Virus record (IMG/VR): IMGVR_UViG_3300045920_000127
Span: 1 to 27,004 of that record
DNA length: 27,004 nt
Source: a virus
Direction: 5' to 3' (one strand)
Below are positions 14,046 through 22,317 of this stretch, one piece after another. Both the position numbers and the translations under genes were made by a program. How positions within the stretch are numbered: position 1 is the first letter of the stretch; each line of letters starts with the position of its first letter. The notes below the pieces were generated by a model that was not told the origin of the DNA, did not search any database, and was given only the letters and a program-made list of their open reading frames with translations.

Positions 14046-15809
14046 ATGCTGAGCGACCGGATCGGTCGCGTGATCGAGGGGTACGAGCTCTCAACGTCGC
14101 TCTTCGGGGAGCCGAAGTCGAAGCTCCTGCTCTTCCCGCGCGGCCAGTTCGATCATCCGAAGTACGGCAAGATGACCTTCGACGACGAGTTCTTCGACGA
14201 GGTCGTCGCCAACTACAAGAACAAGGTGCTCGGCCGGACCGAGCCCTACATCGACTTCGACCACCAGAAGGGCCGCGCGGCCGCGTGGATCCGCGAGCTG
14301 TCGGTCGATCCCGATGGCCTGTGGGCCTCGCGCGTCGACTGGACGCCCGCCGGCGAGACGGCGGTGCGCTCGGGCGAGTACCGCTACGTGTCGCCCTGGT
14401 GGGGCTCCGTGTCCGACGCGGCGAACGGCGAGACCTACGATCGCGTGCTGCGCGGGGCCGGGCTCACGAACGTCCCCTATCTGAAGCAGCTTCCGCCGGT
14501 GGCCCAGGACGCGGTCCTTGAGGAGAGCGAGCCGCTGGTCGAGCTGATGCTCAGCGAGTTCCTGCTCGCGGGCAACCCGTACCGGGCGGCCGATGGGACG
14601 TTCACCGACGCGGCCCACGACGTCGGCGGTGGCGGTGTCGGTGGTGGTGGCGGCAAGGGCGGCGGCGCCGGGCCCGCTGCGGTCAAGGTCTCGCGCAGCG
14701 CGGCCCGGGGCGCCCAGATCGGCTGGGACCTCGGGCGCCTCTTCGGCTCCACGAAGCTCTCCGGGGCAGCGGCGACCGGCATCGGGATCGCGGCCGGTCT
14801 CGGGTCGCTGGCCGCGGCGAATCCGGATGCGGCCATGAAAGTGGCGGGCCTGGCGAAGGCCCTCGGCTCGCGTGTCATGCGTCACGGGCCGGCGATCGCT
14901 GGAACCGTCCTGGCCGGCGCGGGCATGCTCGGGCTGTCGCGCGTCGGCCGGCCCCCCGCGCCAGGGCGACAGTCACCGGCCGAGCTTGAAGTCGGCGCGG
15001 CCATGGCGCGGCAGGGCTTGCTCCCGCCCGCGGCTCCCGGTGGCGCTCCCGCGAAGCCAGCGCTGGGAGCTCTGGCGACCGGGAAAATCCAGAACGCCAA
15101 GGCCGTGCTGCGCGAGGTGCTCTCGCGCTATCGCTCGATGCCCCTCAAGCCGGAGGCGCCCGCCGCTCCAGCGGCGCCCGCCGAACCGCCCTACACGTCC
15201 TGGGTCGAGCGGCAGATCGCGTCGGGCGAGAAGGGCTCGCGAGGCACGCGGCGGCTGCGCAAGGGCGGCGGCGTCGGCTACCAGGGCGGCCGCAACGTGC
15301 GCCTCGACGACGTGCTCGCCACGTTCCGGGAGTTCCGCCTGGCGGATGAGGAGGACGACGCCCTGGAGGCCATCGACGTCGATGCCATCCCGGACGATCT
15401 CGCCGAGGCGATCCTGAAGATGCTGCAGGCCTACGTGGAGCGCGAAGAGAAGGCGCTCTCCGAGCGGCTGCATCGCACGCTGACCGGCCAGGCGCTCGCC
15501 GATGGCGACCCGGAGGACGAGGACGAGGAAGAGGACGAGGACGAGGACGAGGACGAGGATCTCGAGTCCCTGCCGAACCGGGTGCGCGCAGCCTGGAACG
15601 CGATGTACCCGATGGGCATCTCCATGAACGGCGCGCGCCATCCCTACCTCACCAAGATCTTCGAGGAGCACGTGATCGCGGAGGACGGCGAGCGGCCGAA
15701 CACGTGGTGGCAGATTCCGTGGCGAGAGGTCGGCCCACAGATCGTCTTCGACATGGCGGCCCGCATCCCGGTCCACCAGGTGTGGCTGCCTGCGGGAGCG
15801 ACCGCATGA
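14046..15809 (+). CDS. Mu gpI-like prohead protease fused to a Gly-rich, hydrophobic and acidic extension
   Basis: Residues 20-165 match the Mu gpI-type capsid maturation protease: FDHPKYGKMTFDDEFFDEVV, YIDFDHQKG (H73), AAAWIRELSVDPDGLWA, VDWTPAGETAV and EYRYVSPWW (S116). H73 and S116 are the likely catalytic residues (inference). In the family this enzyme digests the scaffold inside the prohead. The remaining 420 residues are unusual: a NPYRAADGTFTDAAHD tag (177-192), a Gly-rich run, two hydrophobic stretches around 240-300 (GIGIAAGLGSLAAAN; AGTVLAGAGMLGL), an LADEEDD helix unit near 433, an Asp/Glu tract at 488-509, and a C-terminal region starting LESLPNRVRAAWNAMY. The tag and helix unit recur in the next gene. 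The ATG start has a weak ribosome binding site. Normal gpI proteins are much simpler, ending in a scaffold domain, which here is a separate gene. Confidence 0.75.
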   Translation: MLSDRIGRVIEGYELSTSLFGEPKSKLLLFPRGQFDHPKYGKMTFDDEFFDEVVANYKNKVLGRTEPYIDFDHQKGRAAAWIRELSVDPDGLWASRVDWTPAGETAVRSGEYRYVSPWWGSVSDAANGETYDRVLRGAGLTNVPYLKQLPPVAQDAVLEESEPLVELMLSEFLLAGNPYRAADGTFTDAAHDVGGGGVGGGGGKGGGAGPAAVKVSRSAARGAQIGWDLGRLFGSTKLSGAAATGIGIAAGLGSLAAANPDAAMKVAGLAKALGSRVMRHGPAIAGTVLAGAGMLGLSRVGRPPAPGRQSPAELEVGAAMARQGLLPPAAPGGAPAKPALGALATGKIQNAKAVLREVLSRYRSMPLKPEAPAAPAAPAEPPYTSWVERQIASGEKGSRGTRRLRKGGGVGYQGGRNVRLDDVLATFREFRLADEEDDALEAIDVDAIPDDLAEAILKMLQAYVEREEKALSERLHRTLTGQALADGDPEDEDEEEDEDEDEDEDLESLPNRVRAAWNAMYPMGISMNGARHPYLTKIFEEHVIAEDGERPNTWWQIPWREVGPQIVFDMAARIPVHQVWLPAGATA

Positions 15810-17722
15810 GCCTCCGGACGACCCTCGCCGAGCACACCCTGGCCAACCCCTACCGGGACGAGGGCGGTCGGTTCACGACAGAGTCACAAGACACGGGTGG
15901 ACGCACTGGGGGCGCGGCGAAAGGCGAGGGGCGCCTCGCCAAGACCGCCAAGCGCGTCGCGAAGGCGGCGGGGGCAGCACTGGATCTCCCGGAGGCCGAA
16001 ACCCGGACGATCAGCGCCGATAGAGCGGCGGTGGGGAAGGCGATCAAGAGAGGCATCGGGCACGGTGTGGTGACCGGCCTGGTGCTCGGTCGGCGCGCCG
16101 GGCTCGTAACTGGAGCTGCGGAGGCCGTGACGCAGCTCTCCAAAGCGCCGAAGCTCCGGCGCACCGTCGACCGCGCCCTCCGCACAGTCAGTCGGGGCGC
16201 CATCAACCTGGGGCCCAAGGGTGTCGGCCAGCTGATCAATGGCCTGGTCCTCACGGGAAGCCTCGCGTACTCGGCCTACCAGATCTACAAGGGGCTGCAG
16301 TCGCTGCGGCCCCCCGGGCCGAGTCGTCAGCTGGCCGAACCCGATGTGGCCGATCGGGAGTCGTTCGAGGCTGTGCCGGAGGTGATCTGGAAGGCCCTCC
16401 TGTCGGCCCTCAAGGACTACACCAAGCATGGCGATGGCGATCGCCTGCAGCGGGACCTGGCCGCCATCGCGCCGGCCCAGTCCGAGCTATCGGAGACCCT
16501 GCAGGAGTACGCGCTGGCGAACCCGTACCGAGATCGAGAGGGCAAGTTCACCACCGAGGCCGGCGACACGGGCGGCGGCGGGCGCGGTGCAAAGACCGAG
16601 AGGCCGCGCGCGCGCAAGCGCGGCCTGGGCGGTGAATCGGTATCCGAAAGCCTGAAGGTCGGTGCCGCCACTGGCGCGACGATGGCCGTCGGCAGCGCGT
16701 TCGCCATGCCGCCGTTGCATGCGGTTGGGGCCGGCGGCCTCTCGGGGGTCGGGGCGGCGGCCTGGAATATCGGGAAGAGCCCGAAAGGCCGCGCCGCCGT
16801 CGCCAAGACCGTGCGCACGCTGAGCAACGGTGCCATCAAGATCGGCCCCAAGGCCGTGGGCCGCATCCTGAAAGGCGTTAGCGTGGCGGCCACTCTCGGG
16901 GGCAGCGCCGTGGCCATGCACGCGCTCTACAAGGCGATGGGTGGCGGAGGGGATCTCCTCGGAACCTTCCGCGACGAGCTGGCCAAGCCGGGAGGGCCCC
17001 GGGGCGGCCCGGCCCCGTTCTCCCCCTACGGTGGGAACGTGGTGAAAGAGCCCACCTATACGGGAGGAGGTCGTCCCCCCGATCCACCCGATCCGACCAT
17101 TCGCCGACCGGGCGACACGGCGGCGGTCGAGTACCGGGGCAAGACGTTCTATGGGAAGACCGAGGACGACGCCATGAACAAGCTCAGGCGAGCCCAGCTC
17201 CCCGAGCAGGGCGCATTCGTCGGAGACACGTCGACCATCTTCCGCGGAACCTCCGGGAAGCCACTCGCCCCCGGCCTCGGCATCGTCGGCTACCCGAAGA
17301 CCAGGGAGGAAGCCGCGGCGCGCACGCAGGCATTCCGGAGCACGGTGTATGGAGGCCAGAAGTTCACATCCAAGTCGAAGCCGATCCCGACGCTCGAGCC
17401 GCCCAAGGCGCGGTTGGGTGGCCTCCTGGGTCCGCCGCGCGTGGACACGCTCGAAGACCTGCTGAAGCGCCCCGGCTTCAAGCTGGCCGAGCCGGACGCG
17501 CCGGACGATCTGCCCGAACCGCTCCTGAAGGCCATGGTGTCGGCCCTCCAGGACTACGCGAAGCACGAGGACGCCGACCGTCTCCGGCGGGATCTCGCGG
17601 CGATCCAGGCGCGCGTGGACGCGGCCGCGGACCAGACGGAACCCGCACTGTCAGAACCTTCCATCGGCGAGGTCCTGGGCCAGCAGGCCCGGAGAAGCCT
17701 GCTCGCCGCGATCGCCCACTGA
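15806..17722 (+). CDS. Internally duplicated protein with two NPYRD-FTT cassettes, 638 aa
   Basis: The start ATG overlaps the protease stop (ATGA). The protein has two copies of one layout. Unit 1 (1-230): LAEHTLANPYRDEGGRFTTE (7-26), basic linker, hydrophobic Ala/Gly region with RTVSRGAINLGPKGVGQLI, a YQIYKG end, then LAEPD and a helix WKALLSALKDYTKHGDGDRL. Unit 2 (231-638): YALANPYRDREGKFTTE (N239), RTLSNGAIKIGPKAVGRIL, AMHALYKAMGG, a Pro/Gly-rich insert of about 150 residues, LAEPD, then LKAMVSALQDYAKHEDADRL (575 on). A third, more diverged copy is in the upstream protease. I recognise no family. Virion-internal proteins processed by the neighbouring protease are a reasonable guess. Hydrophobic segments could also cross a host membrane during injection. 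Confidence 0.65.
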   Translation: MSLRTTLAEHTLANPYRDEGGRFTTESQDTGGRTGGAAKGEGRLAKTAKRVAKAAGAALDLPEAETRTISADRAAVGKAIKRGIGHGVVTGLVLGRRAGLVTGAAEAVTQLSKAPKLRRTVDRALRTVSRGAINLGPKGVGQLINGLVLTGSLAYSAYQIYKGLQSLRPPGPSRQLAEPDVADRESFEAVPEVIWKALLSALKDYTKHGDGDRLQRDLAAIAPAQSELSETLQEYALANPYRDREGKFTTEAGDTGGGGRGAKTERPRARKRGLGGESVSESLKVGAATGATMAVGSAFAMPPLHAVGAGGLSGVGAAAWNIGKSPKGRAAVAKTVRTLSNGAIKIGPKAVGRILKGVSVAATLGGSAVAMHALYKAMGGGGDLLGTFRDELAKPGGPRGGPAPFSPYGGNVVKEPTYTGGGRPPDPPDPTIRRPGDTAAVEYRGKTFYGKTEDDAMNKLRRAQLPEQGAFVGDTSTIFRGTSGKPLAPGLGIVGYPKTREEAAARTQAFRSTVYGGQKFTSKSKPIPTLEPPKARLGGLLGPPRVDTLEDLLKRPGFKLAEPDAPDDLPEPLLKAMVSALQDYAKHEDADRLRRDLAAIQARVDAAADQTEPALSEPSIGEVLGQQARRSLLAAIAH

Positions 17723-17738
17723 GGAGAGGAGGCCAACG

Positions 17739-18512
17739 ATGGGCAAGTTGCTCGTTCAGCTGCGCAAGGATCTCGCCCTCGCCGAGGACGCGACGGTCGT
17801 CGAGGTCATGGACCACATGGGCCGCATGCTCGCGGACGACATGACCGAGGAGGAGAAGAAGAAGGCCGAGGAAGAGGCCGCCGCCGCCAATGCGGCGAAG
17901 AGCGCCGAGGAGGAGGCCAAGAAGGAAGAGGACAAGGAGATGTCGGAGGTGCGCGCGCTGCTCAAGATCGCCAAGCCGAAGCCGGGCGCGATCCTGACGG
18001 CGGTGCGGACTCTCACGACGTCGGCCTCCGACCACGTGCTCTCGGAGACCGCGCTGGGCCGCGAGCTTGCCGAGCTGCGCCTGTCCCACAAGGAGCTGTC
18101 AGATCAGGTCGAGGAGCTGCGCCCCGCGGCCGCGGAAGCGACGCGCCTGGCGGCCGAGGCGAAGGCCACCAAGAAGGCCACCTTCTTCGATCGCCAGCTC
18201 CACGAGGGCAAGCTGAAGCCGGCGGAGCGGTCGTTCTATGAGGCCCAGTACGACCTCAACGAGGACGCGGTGGTCAAGTTCTTCGGCGAGCGCAAGCCGG
18301 AGATCAAGCTCGGCCAGTGGCCGTCGGTCAATCGCCCGGTCGAGGAGCCCGCGGCCGGGGATCCGCGCGAGCGGGTGCTGGCCGAGGCGCAGAAGCTCGC
18401 CCTCGCCGAGAAGATTCCGCTCGACCAGGCCGTGCACCGCGTGACGGCCCAGGACCACGAGCTGGCCGAATCGGTGCGGGGCATGTACGGCCCGGCGGGC
18501 GTCCGCCGGTAA
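17739..18512 (+). CDS. Capsid scaffold-type protein
   Basis: This 257-residue product starts at ATG with GGAGAGGAGG upstream. It is highly charged and helical: a Lys/Glu-rich coiled coil (35-66), a Leu-rich coiled coil with LAELRLSHKELSDQVEEL, then FFDRQLHEGKLKPAERSFYE (149-168), typical of the C-terminal scaffolding part of Mu gpI/gpZ-type proteins (FxxxxxxGKLxPAxxxxxE). In Mu the protease and scaffold are made from one gene; here they are separate and a 638-residue gene lies between. It would guide capsid assembly and be digested by the protease. An internal ATG at 17940 follows a purine run and could give a shorter form, but purine-rich Lys/Glu codons alone explain it. Confidence 0.75.
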   Translation: MGKLLVQLRKDLALAEDATVVEVMDHMGRMLADDMTEEEKKKAEEEAAAANAAKSAEEEAKKEEDKEMSEVRALLKIAKPKPGAILTAVRTLTTSASDHVLSETALGRELAELRLSHKELSDQVEELRPAAAEATRLAAEAKATKKATFFDRQLHEGKLKPAERSFYEAQYDLNEDAVVKFFGERKPEIKLGQWPSVNRPVEEPAAGDPRERVLAEAQKLALAEKIPLDQAVHRVTAQDHELAESVRGMYGPAGVRR

Positions 18513-18545
18513 TCATCCGGCTCAGCCGGGGAAGGAGGAACCACC

Positions 18546-18950
18546 ATGACGGCAGGAATGGGCACTCTGGCGAACCCTTCGGTGGGGAACGCCAACGTCG
18601 ACCTCAGCGGGTCGGTGTACCGCTTCGTCAAGCGGCTCAGCACGGGGCTCATCGACCTGACGACGGCCGCGGCCGATCTCCCGGTCGGCGTGCTGTTCAA
18701 CAAGCCCAAGGCGGGTGAGGCGGTCAACTGCTTCACGGTCGACGGGGGCATCGTCAAGATGATCTGGGACGGGGTGGCGGGCACGCCCCTGGTCCCGGGC
18801 GTCGCGTTGAAGCTCTCGGCGGCCTCGCCGGGCGCGGTGACGCCCACGGTGACGGCCACCGACAAGGTGGTGGCCGTGCTCGAGGACGCCAACGGCGCCA
18901 CCGCGGTCGGTCACGTCATCACGGCTCAGCTCAAGGGCGGCACGCTGTAA
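18546..18950 (+). CDS. Capsid decoration protein (DUF2190-like)
   Basis: The 134-residue product has an AAGGAGGAACC ribosome binding site before the ATG. It is a beta-barrel type protein: LSGSVYRFVKRLSTGLI, then LPVGVLFNKPKAGEAVNCFT, GVALKLSAASPG and DKVVAVLEDANGATAVGHVI. This pattern (an initial value, a Gly/Val-rich barrel, an age-of-data strand with a VAVL-DA motif) matches the small decoration proteins that lie just before the major capsid gene in Mu-like and other phages. It binds to or stabilises the capsid surface in family members. Position between scaffold and major capsid gene agrees. Confidence 0.7.
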   Translation: MTAGMGTLANPSVGNANVDLSGSVYRFVKRLSTGLIDLTTAAADLPVGVLFNKPKAGEAVNCFTVDGGIVKMIWDGVAGTPLVPGVALKLSAASPGAVTPTVTATDKVVAVLEDANGATAVGHVITAQLKGGTL

Positions 18951-19013
18951 CGCCCTCGTGCCGGCGGCCCCCGACGCCGGCACGCACCCAGGGGAGAAAG
19001 TTGAGGCGCACGA

Positions 19014-19955
19014 ATGCCTCCGGCACGGCTCGACCCACGTGATGTGCGTATCGACCCGCTGCTGTCGTCGATCTCGGTGGCGTATGTGAACCGGGCCTAC
19101 ATCGCCCCGGGGATCGCGCCGGTCATCCCGAGCGACCTCGACGGCGGTCGGTACACGGAGTACAACCAGGCGGACTGGTTCCGGAACGAAGCGTCCAAGC
19201 GCGCGGCCGGCACGCGCTCGCGACGCGGCGAGTACGGGATCACCTTCTCGACCTACTTCTGCGAGGAAGTGGCGTTCTCGCGGGAAATCCCGGACGAGAT
19301 CCGGCAGAACGCGATGCAGCCGATCCGTCCCGACACCGACGCCACCAACTACGCCACGGACAAGGTCATGCTGGCGAAGGAGGTGCGGGTCGCCACCAAG
19401 ATGCGGACGGCGGCCAACTGGCCCGGCTCGGTGGCCCTGACCGGCACCAACCGCTGGAACGACTACGCGAACAGCGATCCCATCTCTGACGTCGAGGCGG
19501 GGATCGACCTGATCCACGGCCGCACGGGGTACGACGTCAACACGATGGTCCTGCCCCATCCGGTGTGGAAGAAGCTCAAGCATCACCCGGACATCATCGA
19601 CCGCATCAAGTACAGCCAGCGCGGCTTCGTGAACGTGGAGCTGCTGCAGGAGCTGTTCGAGGTCGAGCGGATCATGGTGGCCAAGCCCGTGTACACCCAG
19701 AGCAACGAAGGGCTGGCGGCCGGCGCCGAGACCTACCAGTACGTGTGGGGCAAGGACGTCTGGCTCGGCTACATCACGGGCAATCCGGGCATCCAGGAAC
19801 CGACGGCGATGTACCAGTTCGTGAGCGGCCAGCGGGCCACGCGCACCTGGCGGGAAGAGCCCGAGCACCAGGACGTGGTCGAGGCCTACGAGAAGGTGGA
19901 CGAGAAGGTGATCAGCCAGCTGCTGGGCTATCTGATCGCCACCGCGATCGACTAG
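19014..19955 (+). CDS. Major capsid protein (HK97 fold)
   Basis: This 313-residue protein is close to the length of Mu gpT (305). The N-terminal part (PLLSSISVAYVNRAYIAPGI, then YTEYNQADWFRNEASKRA) and the domain GIDLIHGRTGYDVNTMVLPH, VWKKLKHHPDIIDRIKYSQR, LLQELFEVERIMVAK are typical of HK97-fold coat proteins of this type. The C-terminus (YQYVWGKDVWLGYITG, RTWREEPEHQDVVEAYEKVD) fits the capsomer interface. A conserved pattern of decoration, major capsid and connector genes surrounds it. The ATG at 19014 has a GGGGAGAAAG site 13 nt upstream, and no N-terminal scaffold domain is present, in keeping with the separate scaffold gene. Confidence 0.85.
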   Translation: MPPARLDPRDVRIDPLLSSISVAYVNRAYIAPGIAPVIPSDLDGGRYTEYNQADWFRNEASKRAAGTRSRRGEYGITFSTYFCEEVAFSREIPDEIRQNAMQPIRPDTDATNYATDKVMLAKEVRVATKMRTAANWPGSVALTGTNRWNDYANSDPISDVEAGIDLIHGRTGYDVNTMVLPHPVWKKLKHHPDIIDRIKYSQRGFVNVELLQELFEVERIMVAKPVYTQSNEGLAAGAETYQYVWGKDVWLGYITGNPGIQEPTAMYQFVSGQRATRTWREEPEHQDVVEAYEKVDEKVISQLLGYLIATAID

Positions 19956-20031
19956 CAGCACCGCGCTTCAGGCGGGCGCAGGATCTGCGGACAGGGGACC
20001 GTCCGTTCCCGCCTCGCGCAGGAGAGACACG

Positions 20032-20631
20032 ATGCAGATGCTGGTGACGAAGGACATGACGGCCGCCGGGGTGCGGTACAAGGCCGGCGACCTGTTCAAC
20101 GTGCTGGGGGTGCAGCATCGCCAGTTCTTCGGCGACAGCCTGATGCCCATCACGGACCCGGATCTCATCAAGGCCGCCCGGCTCGGCCAGAACTGGTACA
20201 CGGTGGTCGCCCCGTTCCGATGGGCGCGCCACGACTACGCGGCGGGCGATCTGATGCGCGTCGAGGAGCGCTCGATGCTGCGGCGCCTGCCCAAGACCGA
20301 GGACGGCCAGTCGAGCGTGCGCCCCGCGACGGGCGACGAAGTGGTCGCGTGGTACCGTCGGATCCAGGCCACAGGAGCGCTCCCAGAGGACACGGGGGCA
20401 CGGGATGCCGGATTCGACGCGACCGGCGAGGACGACGACGAAGACGACGCGGGCCCGCCCCTCGTGGCCTCCGGGCGCATCGACGCGGAAACGCAGCCGG
20501 GTGAGCCCGACGACGACGAGGACGACGACGAGGACGACGACGACGAGGACGAGGACGACGGGGGCACGGTGACTCAGCCGCCGCCGCCGGCCCCGGCCGG
20601 TCGTTCCAGGGGGCGACGAGGGCGCCACTGA
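20032..20631 (+). CDS. Capsid-neighbour protein with long acidic tail
   Basis: The ATG is preceded by CAGGAGAGACACG. Residues 1-110 form a small globular domain (MLVTKDMTAAGVRYKAGDLF, GDSLMPITDPDLIKAARLGQ, FRWARHDYAAGDLMRVEERS). The C-terminal 65 residues are low complexity: an Asp/Glu tract with GEDDDEDDAG and a long DE run near 162-177, then a Pro/Arg-rich end (PPPPAPAGRSRGRRGRH). Placed directly after the major capsid gene, as many small head or head-completion proteins are. No family is recognised with confidence. The acidic tract may bind basic neighbours or metal; this is inference. Confidence 0.55.
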   Translation: MQMLVTKDMTAAGVRYKAGDLFNVLGVQHRQFFGDSLMPITDPDLIKAARLGQNWYTVVAPFRWARHDYAAGDLMRVEERSMLRRLPKTEDGQSSVRPATGDEVVAWYRRIQATGALPEDTGARDAGFDATGEDDDEDDAGPPLVASGRIDAETQPGEPDDDEDDDEDDDDEDEDDGGTVTQPPPPAPAGRSRGRRGRH

Positions 20632-21134
20632 TGCGCTACTGCGAGATCCAGGACGTCCAGGCGCTGCGGACGAACCACCCCATCACCCCTTCGTCCAAGC
20701 CCTCGACCAACGACGTCCAGACGATCATCGAGAACCTCACCTCCCGGGTGAACGGGCGGCTCTCGTCGGCGGGATACATCGTGCCGATCACCGGACCCGC
20801 GTCGCTGGAGTACCTGCGCTCGATGGTGGCGTTCGGCGCCGCCGGGATCATCCAGGACTCCCAAGCCGCCGGGATCGCGCCGGAGCTGCATGGCGTCAAC
20901 GTCGAGAATCGCTACTGGAACACCTTCGAGGTCATGCTCGAGGAGTCGGTCAGCGTCGACGGGGTGCTGTCGGACGCGCCGCGCGGCCAGGGCGAATCGA
21001 GCGCCGGCGCCAACGGGCGGCCGCTGCCAGAGAGCTTCTTCACGCGCTACCCGGACGCCAACCCGGACTCGGGCCAGTTCGGCCGCCTCTCGGGGACCGC
21101 GGTCAACCGCTTCCAGATCGGGAAGCAATACTGA
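20631..21134 (+). CDS. Head-tail connector / adaptor protein (gp36/DUF1320-type)
   Basis: The 167-residue product begins at an ATG overlapping the previous stop. It has a helical N-terminus, MRYCEIQDVQALRTNHPITP, then TNDVQTIIENLTSRVNGRL and an IQDSQAAG helix, in the manner of the small alpha-helical adaptor proteins that attach to the portal (Mu gp36/DUF1320 and HK97 gp6 type). Position between the capsid gene and the gpG-like gene agrees. The last 45 residues (PLPESFFTRYPDANPDSGQF) are loosely structured. Role: completes the head and forms the interface for the tail. Confidence 0.65.
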   Translation: MRYCEIQDVQALRTNHPITPSSKPSTNDVQTIIENLTSRVNGRLSSAGYIVPITGPASLEYLRSMVAFGAAGIIQDSQAAGIAPELHGVNVENRYWNTFEVMLEESVSVDGVLSDAPRGQGESSAGANGRPLPESFFTRYPDANPDSGQFGRLSGTAVNRFQIGKQY

Positions 21135-21586
21135 TGCTGGAGATCGCGTTCACCACCAAGGGCGAGGATCCGGCGGCGTTCGTGCTCCGCTTCGAGCGGA
21201 CGACGGAGCGCGTGGTCAACTTTCGCCCGGCCTTCATGGAGATCGCCCGGGCCCACGGGCTCTACATGGACGAGGTGTTCACGACCGAGGGGCGGACCGG
21301 CCTCGGCCAGTGGCGGGAACTAACTCCGAGCTACTCGAGGTGGAAGGAGCGGGCCTACCCGGGGATGCCGATCGGCACGCGCACGGGCGATCTGCGCCGC
21401 GACGCCGGGCGCGCGGTGATGGCGGGGTCTAACCGGATCCTCATGGGCCCCCAGGCGGTGGCCTACGCGCCCTTCTTCAACGCGGAGCGTCCCTTCCTGC
21501 CGATCAATGAGCGCCAGGAGCGCATGTACCGGGAGATCTTCCGGCGTCACGTGCTGGACGCCATCCACGGGGCCCGAGGTGCCTGA
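21134..21586 (+). CDS. Virion morphogenesis / tail completion protein (Mu gpG-like)
   Basis: The 150-residue protein starts at an ATG overlapping the previous stop (TGATG). It shows the pattern of the phage virion morphogenesis family: FMEIARAHGLYMDEVFTTEG, then TPSYSRWKERAYPGMPIGTR with TGDLRRDAG, MGPQAVAYAPFFNAERPFLP and a closing helix (RQERMYREIFRRHVLDAI). In Mu-like phages gpG joins head and tail. The gene order (connector, gpG-like, terminator) supports this. The stop overlaps the next start in TGATG. Confidence 0.75.
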   Translation: MLEIAFTTKGEDPAAFVLRFERTTERVVNFRPAFMEIARAHGLYMDEVFTTEGRTGLGQWRELTPSYSRWKERAYPGMPIGTRTGDLRRDAGRAVMAGSNRILMGPQAVAYAPFFNAERPFLPINERQERMYREIFRRHVLDAIHGARGA

Positions 21587-22077
21587 TGCCGCCCCGCATG
21601 TTCGAGGCGATCGCCACGAGCCTCCGGGACCTGCTGGTGGCCGAGCTACCGGCCCAGATCGACGCGCTCAACGCGGACCGGGCCGACGACATCGTGCTCG
21701 ACCACATCAAGGACGTGATCATCGGGGAGCGCCTGGCCCTCAACTGGCCGGCGCTCTGGGTGCACGTCGATCGCTCCCGGGTGCCGTCCGATCGGCCGGA
21801 CATGCGCCAGCTCGGGCTGGAGGGTGTGGGGGACTGGGTCTACATGGCGAGCGTCGCCATCGCGGTCACGGATCCCGACAACCCGGACAACCTGCGGCTG
21901 CGCCTCTACCGCTACGCCGAAGCCTTGGCCCTGATCGTCCGGGAGCACATGTACCACCAGACCGGGTGGTACTTCGCGCTCGGCATGGACATCTCGCTGA
22001 GCACGGCCGGGTGGGTGCGCCAGTCGCTCTGGCGACAAGACGTCCAGTTGCAGGTGGAAATCCACCGCGCTGACTAG
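21586..22077 (+). CDS. Tail terminator-type protein
   Basis: The start overlaps the previous stop. The product of 163 residues has a helix (MFEAIATSLRDLLVAELPAQ), a beta-sheet with VTDPDNPDNLRLRLYRYAEA and a C-terminal strand (SLWRQDVQLQVEIHRAD). It is not recognised by sequence alone; the pattern of a short alpha helix followed by an antiparallel sheet, plus its position after the gpG-like gene and before the tail tube gene, fit the tail terminator role of capping the tail tube and joining it to the head. Alternative: another small head-tail joining factor. Confidence 0.6.
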   Translation: MPPRMFEAIATSLRDLLVAELPAQIDALNADRADDIVLDHIKDVIIGERLALNWPALWVHVDRSRVPSDRPDMRQLGLEGVGDWVYMASVAIAVTDPDNPDNLRLRLYRYAEALALIVREHMYHQTGWYFALGMDISLSTAGWVRQSLWRQDVQLQVEIHRAD

Positions 22078-22086
22078 GAGGAGACC

Positions 22087-22290
22087 ATGCCCCCGTTCAA
22101 CCCTGGCGATCAGGTGACGGTCCCGAGCGGACCCGAGGTGCTGACGGTCGTTCCCTCGAAGCCTGGTGATCCCGCGGGATACGTCCGGGTGGACGTGCGC
22201 GCGGCCGATCCGGCGTCACCGCCCTACGAAGGCCCGGACACCGGGCCGCATGCGCTCTACGCGGAAGGCGACGTCACCCCCAGCCCCTAA
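22087..22290 (+). CDS. Small hypothetical protein, 67 aa
   Basis: The ATG is preceded by an AGGAGGAGACC site. The sequence (FNPGDQVTVPSGPEVLTVVP, then AGYVRVDVRAADPA) reads as a small SH3-like or barrel domain rich in Pro, Gly and Val. No membrane segment or signal is seen. It sits 9 nt after the terminator gene and 27 nt before the tail tube gene, a spot often held by tiny tail genes of unknown role. Function unknown. Confidence 0.45.
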   Translation: MPPFNPGDQVTVPSGPEVLTVVPSKPGDPAGYVRVDVRAADPASPPYEGPDTGPHALYAEGDVTPSP

Positions 22291-22317
22291 CGAGACGCGA
22301 CCGAGGAGGAAGAACCT

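Noticed and set aside
15516-15560. GACGAG tandem repeat
   Set aside because: It is the codon run of the acidic tract in the protease gene, as at 20510-20562, not a CRISPR or satellite.
17940-18512. Internal ATG with purine-rich upstream, possible scaffold-only start
   Set aside because: The purines are Lys/Glu codons of the coiled coil, so a real start cannot be told from coding bias.
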